Notes under the pieces: generated by a model
What the model was told of the DNA's origin: nothing
What the model saw: only the letters and a program-made list of their open reading frames with translations
Database searches by the model: none
Source of the DNA: Anolis sagrei
Lineage: Eukaryota > Chordata > Lepidosauria > Squamata > Anolidae
Assembly: GCF_037176765.1 (NCBI RefSeq)
Contig: NC_090022.1
Coordinates: forward strand, 179,048,117-179,112,116
DNA: 64,000 nucleotides
Direction of reading: 5' to 3'
Translations under genes and position numbers: made by a program
Part shown: positions 44,250-53,881 of the stretch, in pieces
How the letters are laid out: each line of letters begins with the position of its first letter
Numbering within the stretch: position 1 is the first letter of the stretch

Positions 44250-45869
44250 TATCTGCCGTAGACTGATGAGAGTTAAGAGTTCAACACACCTGTAATTTGG
44301 CGGTTGAATCAGCAAACAACCCAAAACTCCCTTTCCAGCTTAACCCAGTGCTGACAGCTGGGAGTCGAACTACAACCCCTATCATTCCAAATCTGCTTTA
44401 CAAGACCATCCTTAAATTATCAGAAGCATTACTCATGGTGCATTCCTATGTGAGCTACGAGTACATCCTGAACAAACCCAATCTTATCTGATTTTAGGGT
44501 CTAAGCAGGGTAAGAACTGCTTCTTAATGCCATGTCAGACATTGACTGAATGCTATGGAAGTGTGGGAGTTGTAGTTTTTACAAAGTATTTAGCCTTCTC
44601 TGTCAAAAAATGCTGGTACCTCATCAAACTACAACTCCCAGGATGCCATAGAATTGAGCCACAGCAGTGAAAGAGGTGTCAAACTGCATTAATTCTCCAG
44701 TGTAGATGTACCTGGGCTAAAGAGACAAAATAATTGACCCAGCAGAGGCACAGGTTCCTATCTGCAAGGAGGGATAGGAAAGGCCCCTGTTGTTGTTGCC
44801 AGTCAGGGCTATATGAACCAGTGTTTTCACCAAGTAGACAGCAGTATACTATTAAACCAGTATACTATTAAACCGGGTTCACTCCCATAAACATGCATAC
44901 AAGGCAGGGACTCCCTCCCATTTTAAAGTGAGTGACGAAATATTTATTCTTATCTCATACTCTCCAACTGACCTAATTTGGAAGGGATAGTTCTGATTCA
45001 TTGCCTGTCATCCAGCTTTTTTAAAAACATCCCAATTTCTTTCTCCTCCCATTTTTCCCTTTGTTCTGAACTTACTTCAATTGCCACAAACTGAGTTCAA
45101 AGTCAAAAAGTTGTTTGCTTTCCATTAGAAAAAGGAAAGAGTATAAAGGAGGCAGACTTGCCCTTCCCAGTAAACTAAGCAAAAGCAAACTGAAGCAGCC
45201 TTTCCTATCTTCCTTGTTGTCCCTCATTAATAACTTTTGCCATTTTTAATCTGATATTGTCTGGGTATAGGTGCTCTGCTTTTCAATTTGTAGCATATTG
45301 CAGGGTGTGCCATGTAAAGTATAAGCCTCCAATCCACAATATTATTTGAACTCAGTGAAGTAATGGACTTCTAAAATGGCCTACCATTATGTCCAGAGTC
45401 TAAAATTACCAGGCTCCGCCACTGATGGATTTGCTTCCGAGCAAAGAGGCATAGCATGGCACTATTGATTTCTAAAAAGCACAGTGTCGCTGCTAATGCA
45501 TTTCCACAGGGTAGCCACACATTGTGGTCTGGAAGCCCTCAGTTCTTTGTGAGTGCGGTTTGTGGTCAGGGTAATAGAGGCTGAACAGATATATATACTA
45601 GCCGTCCCCTGCCATGCATTGCTGTGGCCCAGTCTGGTGATCTGGAAAATAAAGTAATGAGAAAGTGCTGGTTTCTAATATATGTAATGTCTTTCTGCTT
45701 GTGGGTAAACAGTATTTCATGCTGTTTCTTTGTCAGTGTTGACGTGGAGATTGTCTGGTTTGCCTACCCTGGAACATGCAACATATAATTGTCCTTCTTT
45801 AGGGGTCCCTTTCAAATCTATGATACTATATCTGTGTGTGTGTGTGTGAAAGAGAGAGAGAGAGAATCA

Positions 45870-45904
<35 letters not shown>

Positions 45905-46855
45905 ATCTATGGTTGGATGGCTCTTTGTCAAGAGGGCTTTGATTACGTTTTCTTGCCCTGGTGAAGGGAGTTGGACTGGATGGCCATAAGTATGGGGGTT
46001 CTGTGTGGGAAGTTTGCCCCAATTCTGTTGTTTGTGGGGTTCAGAATGCTTTTTGATTGTAGGTGAACTATAAATCCCAGTAACTACAACCATTGGTGGG
46101 GTTCACAATGATCTTTGACTGTAGGTTAACGATAAATCCCAGCAACTCCCAAATGACAAAATCAATCCCCACCCCCCACCCCACCAGTATTCAAATTTGG
46201 GTGTATTCAGTAGAGGGTCATACTCTTTACAGTAAAAGAAAATAGGAAGGGAGGAATAGTTTGCCCTTCTGGCTCAGCTACGGAGGTATAGTTCAATTCC
46301 CGTTATCCTCAGTCCGCATGGCAGATAATCAAAAGTTATGTTGTTGTTTAATAACATCTGGGGACCCAAACAAAGTAAAAACTAGAGCACTGATTACTAT
46401 GTAAAATAATTATAGTTGGCCCTCTATATCCAGAGATTCTCCATCCACTGATTCAATGGCCCTTTGAGGGCATCCATAAGCTGGCATGGCTTTCAATTAA
46501 AATGATTTTGACACCGCTGGTATAGTAGATCCAGGGGCTTACACCATCATCTGCCTCCTTGAGCCCCAGATTTCCTTGTACTCTCTCTGCTAAGACCAAA
46601 TCTTCACAATAAGTTGAAAGAGAAATAATTTCCTTAGCACTGCAATAACTGCTATGGCCTTTCTCTTTTGTAATCCCAAGTGTTTCTATGTTTTGTGTAT
46701 ATTGTTTATATGCTTTGATGTTTTATACTTCATTGTTATGTTGTTTATTTTACTGTAATTTGTATTTTTGTATTGTAATTTGTTGTTCGGGCTTGGCCCT
46801 ATGTAAGCCACTCCGAGTCCCCGTTGGGGGAGATGGTGGCGGGGTATAAATAAAG

Positions 46856-46888
<33 letters not shown>

Positions 46889-49446
46889 GTTTGCAGATGT
46901 CTTGGTCTTGAATGGGCTTTAGAGGGGGGAAAACAGCTCCCATCAGCAATGAGAACAACCATAAATTATTTCGAAGCAACATATCCATTTATACTTCGGA
47001 CTCCCTGTGATAACCTACACTTTAAAATTTACCACTACATTCAGGTAGCAAAGTGTCGCAGGATAAATGGGACTGAAATCTGTGGTCTTTCTATATCTTT
47101 AACAAGGCTCCTAAAATACATTTTCGCTCAACAGGGAAATGCAATCGTGTGCCAAGCACCCACTTAAGAAGCTTGCCTTGACATGCTGCTGAGAATTCAC
47201 AGCAACCTGAGAATAAATAAATAGAAAACCTTAGAAATGACCTCAGGCTGAACTCTGGCGTCCAAATAAAAATAATACCACTTCCAGGAATGAGCCCTGA
47301 AAAACCTGATTAATCCTAGCTGGATCTAGCCCATTTGGATTGCTACCTTCAGTGGGACTGCTCCTAAATCTGCATGAGTCATTTGGCATAGAAATGTGAC
47401 AGGGTGATGCTTTTCTTTATCCGGAAAGAGGCGGTGATCAAAATGTCATGTTCTGATCTGTGGTCTGCCAGGTTTAGGATGGCTGGCTGCTAAAAAAGAC
47501 AAGTCATGCAGAAGAAGACATTCCAGCTTGACAATTTCTATGGAATCATAGAATCATAGAGTTGGAAAAGACTTCATGGGCCATCCAGTCCAACTTCCTG
47601 CCAAGAAGCAGGGAAAATCACATTCAAAGCACCCCTGACAGATGGCCATCCAGCCTCTGTTTAAAAGCTTCCAAATCAGCCAGCCAAGGACAGCTGCTCC
47701 GCGTGGCCTACTCGCACGTAAAGCACCTCACAAGGTGCTTTACGCGCAAGTAGGCCGCGCGGTGCTGCTCCTCCCTTGGCAGGCTCACGCTACCCAATGG
47801 GCGCGATGGGCAGCGTGAGCCAGCCAAGAGAGGCTGCTCCGGCGCTCCATGCAGTCATGCCGGCCACATGACCTTGGAGGTGTCTACGGACAACGCCAGC
47901 TCTTCGACTTAGAAATGCAGATGAGCACCAGACCCGAGTCAGATAGGATTGGACTTCATGTCAGAGGAAAACCTTTAACTAGGAAAATTGTGGAAGATCC
48001 AGGGTGGGAGAAAGAACTCTTGGCTGTTGGAGGTAGGTATGAATGTTTCAATTGGCCAGCTTGAATACCATTTCATAGTCTGACAGTTTTTAGGGAGAAT
48101 CCTTTGTTGGGAGGTGATTGGCTGGCCCTGATTGTTTCTTGTCTGGAGTTCCCCTGTGTTTGAGTGTTGTTCTTTATTTACAGTTATAATTTTAGAGTTT
48201 TTTTTAATATTGGTAGCCAGATTTTGTTCAGACTAGAAATAGGAAGATTTCCCATTCTCTGCTCCTGGAATTACTGCCTAAAGAGGGCTAGAAAGAACCC
48301 CCTCTAAGGGCCATTCCACACAGCAAAATAAGATATGTGCAATGTGCATAGGAGTTTTTTTATTGATTTTTTTTTAAAAAAAACTATAATCCGGCCCTCC
48401 AACGGTCTGAGGGACAGTGAACTGGCCCCCGGTTTAAAAAGTTTGAGGACCCCTGGTGTAGGTGATGACCTATAAAGCTGGTTCGGGCCCCACCTATCTC
48501 CGCAATTACATCTCCCTCTATGAACCAGCGAGGACACTAAGATCCACTGGGGAGGCCCTCCTCTCGCCATCACCACGGTCTCAAGCCCGGTTGGTGGGGA
48601 CGAGGAAGAGGGTCATCTCAGTGGTGACCCCCTGCCTCTGGAATGCTCTCCCCAAAGAGATAAGGCTGGCCCCATCCCTCACCTCCTTCCGTAAGAACTT
48701 GAAGACTTGGTGGTTTCTTCAGGTCTTCAATAATGACTAGTCTCAAGTCTCAAGCCCTTGGTCCAATTGTTAGGACTTGGCCTTGTACCCCATCCATTCC
48801 CCAGTTCCCTGTCATCTGAGGGCACCTTTTGTTCTGGACTAGACCTTTTTTATAGTCCTTTATTTGGCCCTAGAATTGAGTGGCCCTGGTCCCTAGTAAG
48901 GCCATTGCTGAGACCGATCCTTGTACTGTAGCATTCAGCCAGCCCCATTTTTCCCCATCTCCTTGCACTAGCCTTGGCCCAGCCTGTTCCCCTTATTGAA
49001 ATATGCCAGCTTACCTTGCATGAAGAAGAGAGCGGAACTGGTTGTTAATTGATTTTAATATATATGTTGTGTTAAGAGTTTATGCCTATGTTTTTGTTTT
49101 ATATTGTATGTTTTTGTATTATTTTGCATATGTGGAAACCGCTAGTGGAGATAGGGCAGTTGTTATTATTATAAAGTTGTTGTTGTTATTATTATTATTA
49201 TTATTATTACTTTATTGATACAAAAACACGGTATGTCACAGCAAACGAGATATATATGCTGGAATTTGTATCACAAAATCACAAGTCGAACACTTCCCAA
49301 GCGTCTAGGACTGTGTGATGTATTATTATTATTATTTTACTGACACAAAAACACAGTATGTCACAGTAAACAAGATATATATGCTGGATTTCATTTCACA
49401 AAATCACAAGTCGAACACTTCCCAAGCGTCTAGGACTGTGTGATGA

Positions 49447-49488
<42 letters not shown>

Positions 49489-49988
49489 TTACTGACACAA
49501 AAACACAATATGTCACAGCAAATGAGATTTATATGCTGGATTTTGCATCACAAAATCACAAGTCGAACACTTCCCAGCATCTAGGACTGTGTGATTTATT
49601 AGTATTATTATTACTTTACTGATACAAAAGCACAATATGTCACAGCAAACGAGATATATATGCTGGAATTTGTATCACAAAATCACAAGTCGAACACTTC
49701 CCAAGCATCTAGAACTGTGTGATTTATTATTATTATTACTATTATTATTATTTTACTGACACAAAAACACAGTATGTCACAGCAAACAAGATATATATGC
49801 TGGATTTCATTTCACAAAATCACAAGTCAAACACTTCCCAAGCGTCTAGGACTGTGTGATGAATTATTATTATTATTATTATTTTACTGACACAAAAACA
49901 CAGTGTGTCACAGCAAATGAGATTTATATGCTGGATTTCGCATCACAAAATCACAAGTCAAACGCTTCCGAAGTGTCTAGGACTGAGT

Positions 49989-50020
<32 letters not shown>

Positions 50021-50281
50021 TGAAACACAACAAGGTAAGTCCACAGCAGACACTCTGTTGGCTGTTGTATTGGATCCCGCGTCAGACACTTCCCAAGTGT
50101 CTAGGACTGTGTGATGTATCGGAGAATAATGCGTGCAGAACCCAGTAACGTGGCCTTTTGCAGCTGACAGATGGTAATTTTGTCAGTGCCAATTGTGTTT
50201 AAGTGCAGGCCAAGGTCTTTAGGCACTGCACCCAGTGTGCCAACTTAGACTGTCTTGTGCCAGAGCCTTTGCAGTTCAATC

Positions 50282-50315
<34 letters not shown>

Positions 50316-50923
50316 TATACCATTCCTTCTTTGGTGTGAAGCCCAGTCAAGGGATTCAGATTTCCCCCAGATTTCTTGCCATCTGAAATCCTGGATGTTT
50401 CCAAACCCTTTTCCAGTAGCAAGGGTTCCATTCCTTCCTAGTTAGGTCTATCTTATTAAAACACCATGGCAAGGGTTTTGCACTTCAGTTCCCAGAATCC
50501 CTGAGAAACGGATGTATCGGTGAGACTTCTGGGAAATGAGTCCAAACAATCTCTAGAGGTCCAAAGGCTACTGGAAAATGGACTTGTTAGCCGGCCTCCC
50601 TCCCATCCTCCCTCCCACCCAAAGGCCAGCCGGGGCGGACCCTGCTTAGCTTCCCAGGCGAGGCGGGCTCGGTGCCTGTGGGCTACAGAGCCGGGCCGCG
50701 CCCCCGCTGCCTGCGTGGCACTAAGCCTGGCCTGGTTCACTCACCCGCCCAGCGCCAGCCCCGCGCCCAGCGCCAGGAGGTAGTTGCTCTGGTAGTAGAG
50801 GAGGTTGTTGACCACGCGGTTGTGCCAGCGCTGCCCGTCGCGGACGTCCGGGAAGGCCAGGCGGCTGGAGCCCAGCAGGAAGTCCTCCAGCGCCCGCACC
50901 GGGGGCAGACGCACCTCGGACAT
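39937..50923 (-). CDS. PRAF2: PRAF2, PRA1-family membrane protein (3 exons)
   Basis: Spliced on the minus strand from 50923-50745, 42615-42398 and 40076-39937, all GT-AG, giving 178 residues, the same length as human PRAF2. The N-terminus [19 protein letters not shown] and the C-terminus [24 protein letters not shown] are near identical to PRAF2. The PRA1 domain fills most of the protein, with two hydrophobic hairpins in exon 2 (FVWAAENK between them). The family acts in the ER/Golgi membrane on Rab and cargo traffic; its relative ARL6IP5 modulates glutamate transporters. The middle segment ([19 protein letters not shown]) looks closer to ARL6IP5 than mammalian PRAF2 does, but both ends and the synteny fix the identity. 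Intron 1 is about 8.1 kb and full of repeats. Confidence 0.96.
40077..40484. other. PRAF2 intron 2, unassigned part
   Basis: Overlapping open frames here have no support. Confidence 0.3.
40485..40636. repeat. MITE end and (CA)n
   Basis: acaggcagcccccaagttacgaaaaag (family of 26663), then (AC)n at about 40594-40612 and (TA)-rich. Confidence 0.55.
40637..41330 (+). mobile_element. Two L2 3' ends with (TTA)n
   Basis: 40637-41068 ends gtaagccacaccgagtccccctgggggag..ggtataaa then (TTA)n to 41107. 41108-41330 encodes [12 protein letters not shown]-like and [20 protein letters not shown]-like L2 C-terminus. Confidence 0.7.
41331..41745. mobile_element. L2 3' end in minus nested within plus L2
   Basis: 41331-41500 minus (tttgtataccgcccctctcagcc), 41540-41745 plus (tgtaaaccgccctgagtcacctgaaggttgagaagggcagtataca). 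Confidence 0.6.
41780..42060. mobile_element. DNA transposon (family of 27320) ending ggggctgcctgtac
   Basis: tgctgtctgttcccctgttcagaagatgtcccctc ... gtttgtaactcaggggctgcctgtac. Confidence 0.55.
42130..42235 (-). mobile_element. CR1 3' end
   Basis: tcttacagtcatagttggatgagaccacagggccatccagtcc ... gacagatggccatccc. Confidence 0.75.
42398..42615 (-). CDS. PRAF2: PRAF2 exon 2 (membrane hairpins)
   Basis: Minus-strand acceptor ctttgcag ends at 42616 and donor gtgagt begins at 42397. It encodes [20 protein letters not shown].., [20 protein letters not shown] and a second hydrophobic stretch ending FIALPIM. Two paired hydrophobic segments agree with the PRA1 fold. Confidence 0.95.
42616..43138 (+). 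mobile_element. PRAF2 intron 1 start; L2 3' end at 42950-43138
   Basis: 42616-42949 holds nothing recognised; then gttagccactttgagtctctatggggaaaaggcgggcaaaaaa and (AAC)n. Confidence 0.5.
43139..43558. other. Unassigned intron 1 DNA
   Basis: No feature recognised. Confidence 0.3.
43559..43740 (-). mobile_element. tRNA-derived SINE (MIR-like)
   Basis: gtgtgacttcaaattgtttccaatttatg ... gaattgaaccctggtttcc; B-box-like on minus. Relative of 1481. Confidence 0.6.
43741..43930 (+). mobile_element. R4-type LINE 3' end and (TAA)n
   Basis: accttacttggatctgtgcgcatcattcg..tcctaaacacttgggaagtgttc ... tgtttttgtgtcagtaaca then (TAA)n. This is the plus orientation of the ends in 49205-50000. Confidence 0.75.
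43931..44247 (-). mobile_element. L2/CR1-type 3' end and (TTA)n
   Basis: ctagactaccctatctcccctcagggaggtttacac; TTA run at 44214-44247. Confidence 0.5.
44440..44530 (+). mobile_element. 5S rRNA-derived SINE fragment
   Basis: cctgaacaaacccaatcttatctgattttagggtctaagcaggg follows the 5S rRNA box A region (consensus CCTGAACGCGCCCGATCTCG...). Confidence 0.65.
44545..44720. mobile_element. hAT-like MITE (gggagttgtagttt / aaactacaactccca)
   Basis: Inverted arms ctatggaagtgtgggagttgtagttt and aaactacaactcccaggatgccatag. Confidence 0.65.
44721..45597. other. Unassigned intron 1 DNA
   Basis: No feature recognised. Confidence 0.3.
45598..46205 (-). mobile_element. Helitron, 3' end complete, 5' truncated
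   Basis: Starts CTAG and the complement of GCCACAGCAATGCATGGC; interior as in 10201-11107 including (TATC)n at 45868-45905. The 5' end is missing. Confidence 0.8.
46206..46703. mobile_element. Mostly unassigned; Tigger-like fragment near 46425-46510
   Basis: gttggccctctatatccagagattctccatccactgattcaatgg resembles the end of a Tc1/mariner-type (Tigger) repeat; weak. Confidence 0.3.
46704..46889 (+). mobile_element. L2-type 3' end and (TTA)n
   Basis: gtaagccactccgagtccccgttgggggagatggtggcggggtataaataaag then (TTA)n. Confidence 0.7.
46890..47545. other. Unassigned intron 1 DNA
   Basis: No feature recognised. Confidence 0.3.
47546..47688 (-). mobile_element. CR1 3' end
   Basis: atcatagaatcatagagttggaaaagacttcatgggccatccagtcc ... 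cagcctctgtttaaaa. Confidence 0.85.
47690..47825. repeat. Two adjacent GC-rich hairpins
   Basis: First: gcgtggcctactcgcacgtaaagcacc pairs with ggtgctttacgcgcaagtaggccgcgc. Second: ggctcacgctaccc pairs with gggcagcgtgagcc. They join a CR1 end to a Sauria SINE 3' half. Confidence 0.85.
47836..47977 (+). mobile_element. Sauria SINE 3' half
   Basis: gccggccacatgaccttggaggtgtctacggacaacgcc ... gtcagaggaaaacctttaac. Confidence 0.8.
47985..48325. mobile_element. Penelope-like element fragment
   Basis: ggaagatccagggtgggagaaagaactcttggctgttggaggtagg ... attggctggccctgattgtttcttgtctgg, part of the long form of the 2474 repeat. Confidence 0.5.
48330..48457. mobile_element. hAT (CAGGGGTCC) end fragment
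   Basis: tccggccctccaacggtctgaggg ... gtttaaaaagtttgaggacccctg, truncated on the left. Confidence 0.8.
48458..49204 (+). mobile_element. L2 LINE 3' end
   Basis: Frame [52 protein letters not shown]; 3' UTR ends gtggaaaccgctagtggagatagg. Confidence 0.8.
49205..50282 (-). mobile_element. Ladder of R4-type LINE 3' ends in (TTA)n
   Basis: Six ~105-bp ends (near 49210-49320, 49340-49445, 49488-49595, 49615-49725, 49755-49865, 49882-49990), each actgacacaaaaacacagtatgtcacagcaaa ... cttcccaagcgtctaggactgtgtgat, are separated by TTA runs of 10-45 bp. The seventh, 50022-50280, is of another subfamily (tgaaacacaacaaggtaagtccacagcagac) and reaches into coding sequence. Confidence 0.85.
50283..50559. 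other. (TTA)n and unassigned DNA upstream of PRAF2 intron 1 donor
   Basis: TTA run at 50283-50314; then unique DNA with a ttcccagaatccc motif at about 50488. Confidence 0.4.
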
Positions 50924-51115
50924 CTTTCTCGGCTCCCCACACCCCACCCGGGACTCCCACTCCCAGCATGCAGCGGGAGCGGCGGCAGCAGGAGCAGCAG
51001 CGGGGCATGCCGCGGGGAACGACGGGAAATGGAGTCCCACCCAAGACAGGCAGCGCCTTCCCGCCCTTCTCCCGAAGAAGGCTGAGGGGGCTCTTGAGGA
51101 GGATGGCTTAGGAAG
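50560..51115 (-). promoter_or_regulatory. PRAF2 CpG-rich promoter
   Basis: The only strong GC/CpG-dense stretch beside a start codon in the window. It covers PRAF2 exon 1 and about 190 bp upstream. No TATA box is seen. Motifs resembling the ZNF143/STAF SBS element (ACTACAANTCCCAGNATGC) occur at 50953-50972 (ACTCCCACTCCCAGCATGCA) and, weaker, at 51016-51035 in the other orientation. Confidence 0.7.
50745..50923 (-). CDS. PRAF2: PRAF2 exon 1 (coding part)
   Basis: The start codon is at 50923-50921 with an A at -3. It encodes [20 protein letters not shown] through [20 protein letters not shown], then donor gtgagt, phase 2. It lies in a CpG-rich promoter region. Confidence 0.96.
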
Positions 51116-51149
51116 CCAGGCATTCACCCTTGGTAGCCCAGTCTTAGCC

Positions 51150-51235
51150 AATGTGGTAACAAAGATATACACACACATACATATATGCACACACACATAT
51201 ACACACACACACATATATATACACATATACATATA
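51150..51235. repeat. (CA)n/(TA)n microsatellite
   Basis: Alternating cacaca and tatata runs downstream of a ttagccaatgtggtaacaaa unit that recurs near 52900. Confidence 0.8.
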
Positions 51236-51561
51236 TAAAGGTAAAGATAGTCCCGATATTAAGTCCAGTCATGTCTGACTCTGGGGTGTGGTGCTCATCT
51301 CCATTTCTCAGCCGAAGAGCCAGCATTGTCCGTAGACACCTCCAAGGTCATGTGGCCGGCATGACTGCATGGAGCGCCCTTACCTTCCCGCCGGAGCGGT
51401 ACCTATTGATCTACTCACATTTGCATGTTTTCGAACTAGGTTGGCAGAAGCTAGGGCTGACAGCGGAAGCTCACGCCGCTCCCCGGAATCGAACCTGCGA
51501 CCTTTCGATCAACAAGCTCAGCAGCTCAGTGCTTTAACCCACTGTGCCACCGGGGGCTTCT
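51236..51561 (-). mobile_element. Sauria SINE, near full length
   Basis: Begins with the complement of the ACCTTT tail (aaaggtaaag), ends agtgctttaacccactgtgccaccgggggct. B box complement cggaatcgaacctgcgacc. Confidence 0.85.
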
Positions 51562-51582
51562 ATACATATACACACACATACA

Positions 51583-51706
51583 TCTATATAAATAAAAATG
51601 TTATGTTTGTTTGTGGGATTAACATAACTCAAAAACCACTGGACGAATTGACACCAAATTTGGACGGAATATGCCTATCAACCCAATGAGTGACCAAAAA
51701 AACTAG
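51583..51706 (+). mobile_element. Short Helitron 5' end, internally deleted
   Basis: TCTATATAAATAAAAATGTT..gggattaacataactcaaaaaccactgg..ccaatgagtgacc; a CTAG at 51703-51706 may be chance. Confidence 0.65.
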
Positions 51707-51984
51707 AAGAAGGAATTGAGGTCCGGGACACTTGAGGGGAGGGCCGAAGTTGGCCCAGGCCTGCTATAAATGTATATGAAGCAATATGAGTGAGGTATTT
51801 AATTTTGTCCTCACTTTTGGTTACTGGGATTTTAGAAATAGGTGAAGGTGATGATTCTCACTGCAATAACCAAAAGGCAAACATTATATTCAGCAAAATT
51901 GAAAGCCTTATTGGTCACTAAAAAGCTTTGCTTCACTGCAAAAAAACAAACCAACAAACAAACTAGAAGAATGGACTTTTAAAC

Positions 51985-52720
51985 CCCCCAAAACAAACCA
52001 TATATACATATACACATTCATATACATATACCCATGCACACATACGTACAGACACAAACATATATATATGCGAAGCATACACAAATATACATATACACAC
52101 ATTTACATATACACATACATACTCATATACACACATATCTGCATATACACAAGCACACACATATACACAATATACATATACACATACATTCATATACATA
52201 TACACATGCACACATACATACATACACACACACATATATATACGCAAGCACACACAGGTATACACATAAACACACGCATATTCACCTACACACATATACA
52301 TATATGTATACATACACACATCATGAGGAGACAGCAAAGCCTAGAGAAGACAATGATGCTGGGGAAAGTGGAAGGCAAAAGGAAGAGGGGCCGACCAAGG
52401 GCAAGATGGATGGATGGCATCCTTGAAGTGACTGGACTGACTTTGAAGGAGCTGGGGGTGGTGACAGCCGACAGGGAGCTCTGGCGTGGGCTGCTCCATG
52501 AGGTCACGAAGAGCTGGAAACGACTGAAGGAATGAACAACAAATACATACACACATATCTGCATATACACAAGCACACACACATATACACAATATACATA
52601 GAAATACAGAAATATATACACACGTATACACACAGACATATACATACACAAACACACACACACATATATATATGCAAATATATACATACACAAAACATAT
52701 ACACACACACACATTCATTT
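51985..52720. repeat. Long CA/TA/CATA microsatellite split by BovB
   Basis: 51985-52317 and 52541-52720 are acatatacacac-type arrays. Their long open frames (alternating His, Thr, Tyr, Ile or Val, Cys, Tyr) are low-complexity artefacts. Confidence 0.9.
52318..52540 (+). mobile_element. BovB (RTE) LINE 3' end
   Basis: IMRRQQSLEKTMMLGKVEGK, RWMDGILEVTGLTLKELGVV, GLLHEVTKSWKRLKE, tail gaacaacaa. 5'-truncated and inserted in the microsatellite. Confidence 0.92.
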
Positions 52721-52990
52721 GTTACATTATCCTTTGTAATCTACACTCTCATCCCCTCTATATATATTCATTTATTACATTTATCCTTTGTAGCCTACTC
52801 TTAGGCAATTTGATAATAAAAGGTGTGTGTGTATATATATGTGTGTGTGTATATATATGTATATATACACATAATTTATTTCATTTATCCTTTGTAGCTT
52901 TGTAGCCAATGTAATAACAAAAGGCATATATATTTATTACATTTATCCTTTGTAGCCTACACACTTAGCTAATATAACTATACACACACA
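52721..52990 (+). repeat. Degenerate tandem repeat (atttatcctttgtagcctac)
   Basis: The core occurs near 52725, 52772, 52880 and 52935, with ttagccaatgtaataacaaaagg between and TA/TG runs inserted. The same spacer is at 51135. Confidence 0.75.
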
Positions 52991-53008
52991 TACACACACA
53001 CATATACA

Positions 53009-53140
53009 TCTATATAAATAAAAGTGTAATGTTCATTTGTGGGATTAACATAATTCAAAAACCACTGGGCGAATTGACACCAAATTTGACACATTACACC
53101 GATCAGGCCAACGAGTGACCATCACTCAGAAACACAGCAA
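53009..53140 (+). mobile_element. Short Helitron 5' end
   Basis: TCTATATAAATAAAAGTGTA ... gccaacgagtgaccatcactcag; 3' hairpin absent. Confidence 0.7.
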
Positions 53141-53424
53141 AATCTTCCACCTGCAGGACAGCATGGCTGATTTTGGCTTCTGTTCCAGAAGTGGAACTTA
53201 GACACCAAAAGCCAAAGAGAAGTTGCTACAATTTAGAAGAGGGCAAGTTAAGTACCCGTAAGAGGGTAATTTATGCATCCTTGCACATTGGAATAATCCC
53301 CCTGAACAATAGTATGATGTTTTGAGTACACACGTGTGGGATGTTGAGTAGGGTTGCTGTATAAATGTAATCCTGTGCATATGTACTTGTCACACATTGC
53401 ATAGTAACACAGAAAATCTAAAGT
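53141..53424. other. Unassigned DNA
   Basis: No feature recognised between PRAF2 and WDR45. Confidence 0.3.
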
Positions 53425-53665
53425 AATAGAATTTTAAAGAGTTGGAAGGGATCCCAAAGGCAATCCAGTCCATGGAGGAACACATAATTGAAGCATCCCC
53501 AACAGATAACCTTCGAGCCTCTGTTTAAAAACCTCGAGAGAGGGAGACTGCTGTTTGTGACCCTGCTCACCACACTCTGAGTCAGAAGCATATCCCACTG
53601 CTGAGCAGTTCTTGCCATCAGGAATTTCTGATGGTAGAATTGTTTTCCTGCAATTTGCTCCATTG
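53425..53665 (-). mobile_element. CR1 3' end, diverged
   Basis: agagttggaagggatcccaaaggcaatccagtcc ... cccactgctgagcagttcttgcca. Confidence 0.75.
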
Positions 53666-53881
53666 TGTCCGTAGAGGGGCCTGCCCCCTCCTCAATATGA
53701 CATCCTTTCCACTATTTTAACATGGCAATCAATCCATTGAAAACAAGTCAGAAAAATGTGCAATTTATCCAAAATGTTCCTCTGAATTTTTCCATTAAAA
53801 ATCACCATGGGATTATAATTTGGAACATAATGCAGAATATTTTTATGTAAGTTTACATAAATTGATTTCCGTTCACTTAGT

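Noticed and set aside
49205-50282. Spaced repeats resembling CRISPR
   Set aside because: The spacers are TTA microsatellite and the repeats are LINE 3' ends.
52034-52714. Long His/Thr/Tyr and Val/Cys/Tyr-rich frames
   Set aside because: Translation of CA/TA microsatellite; only the BovB part is real coding ancestry.
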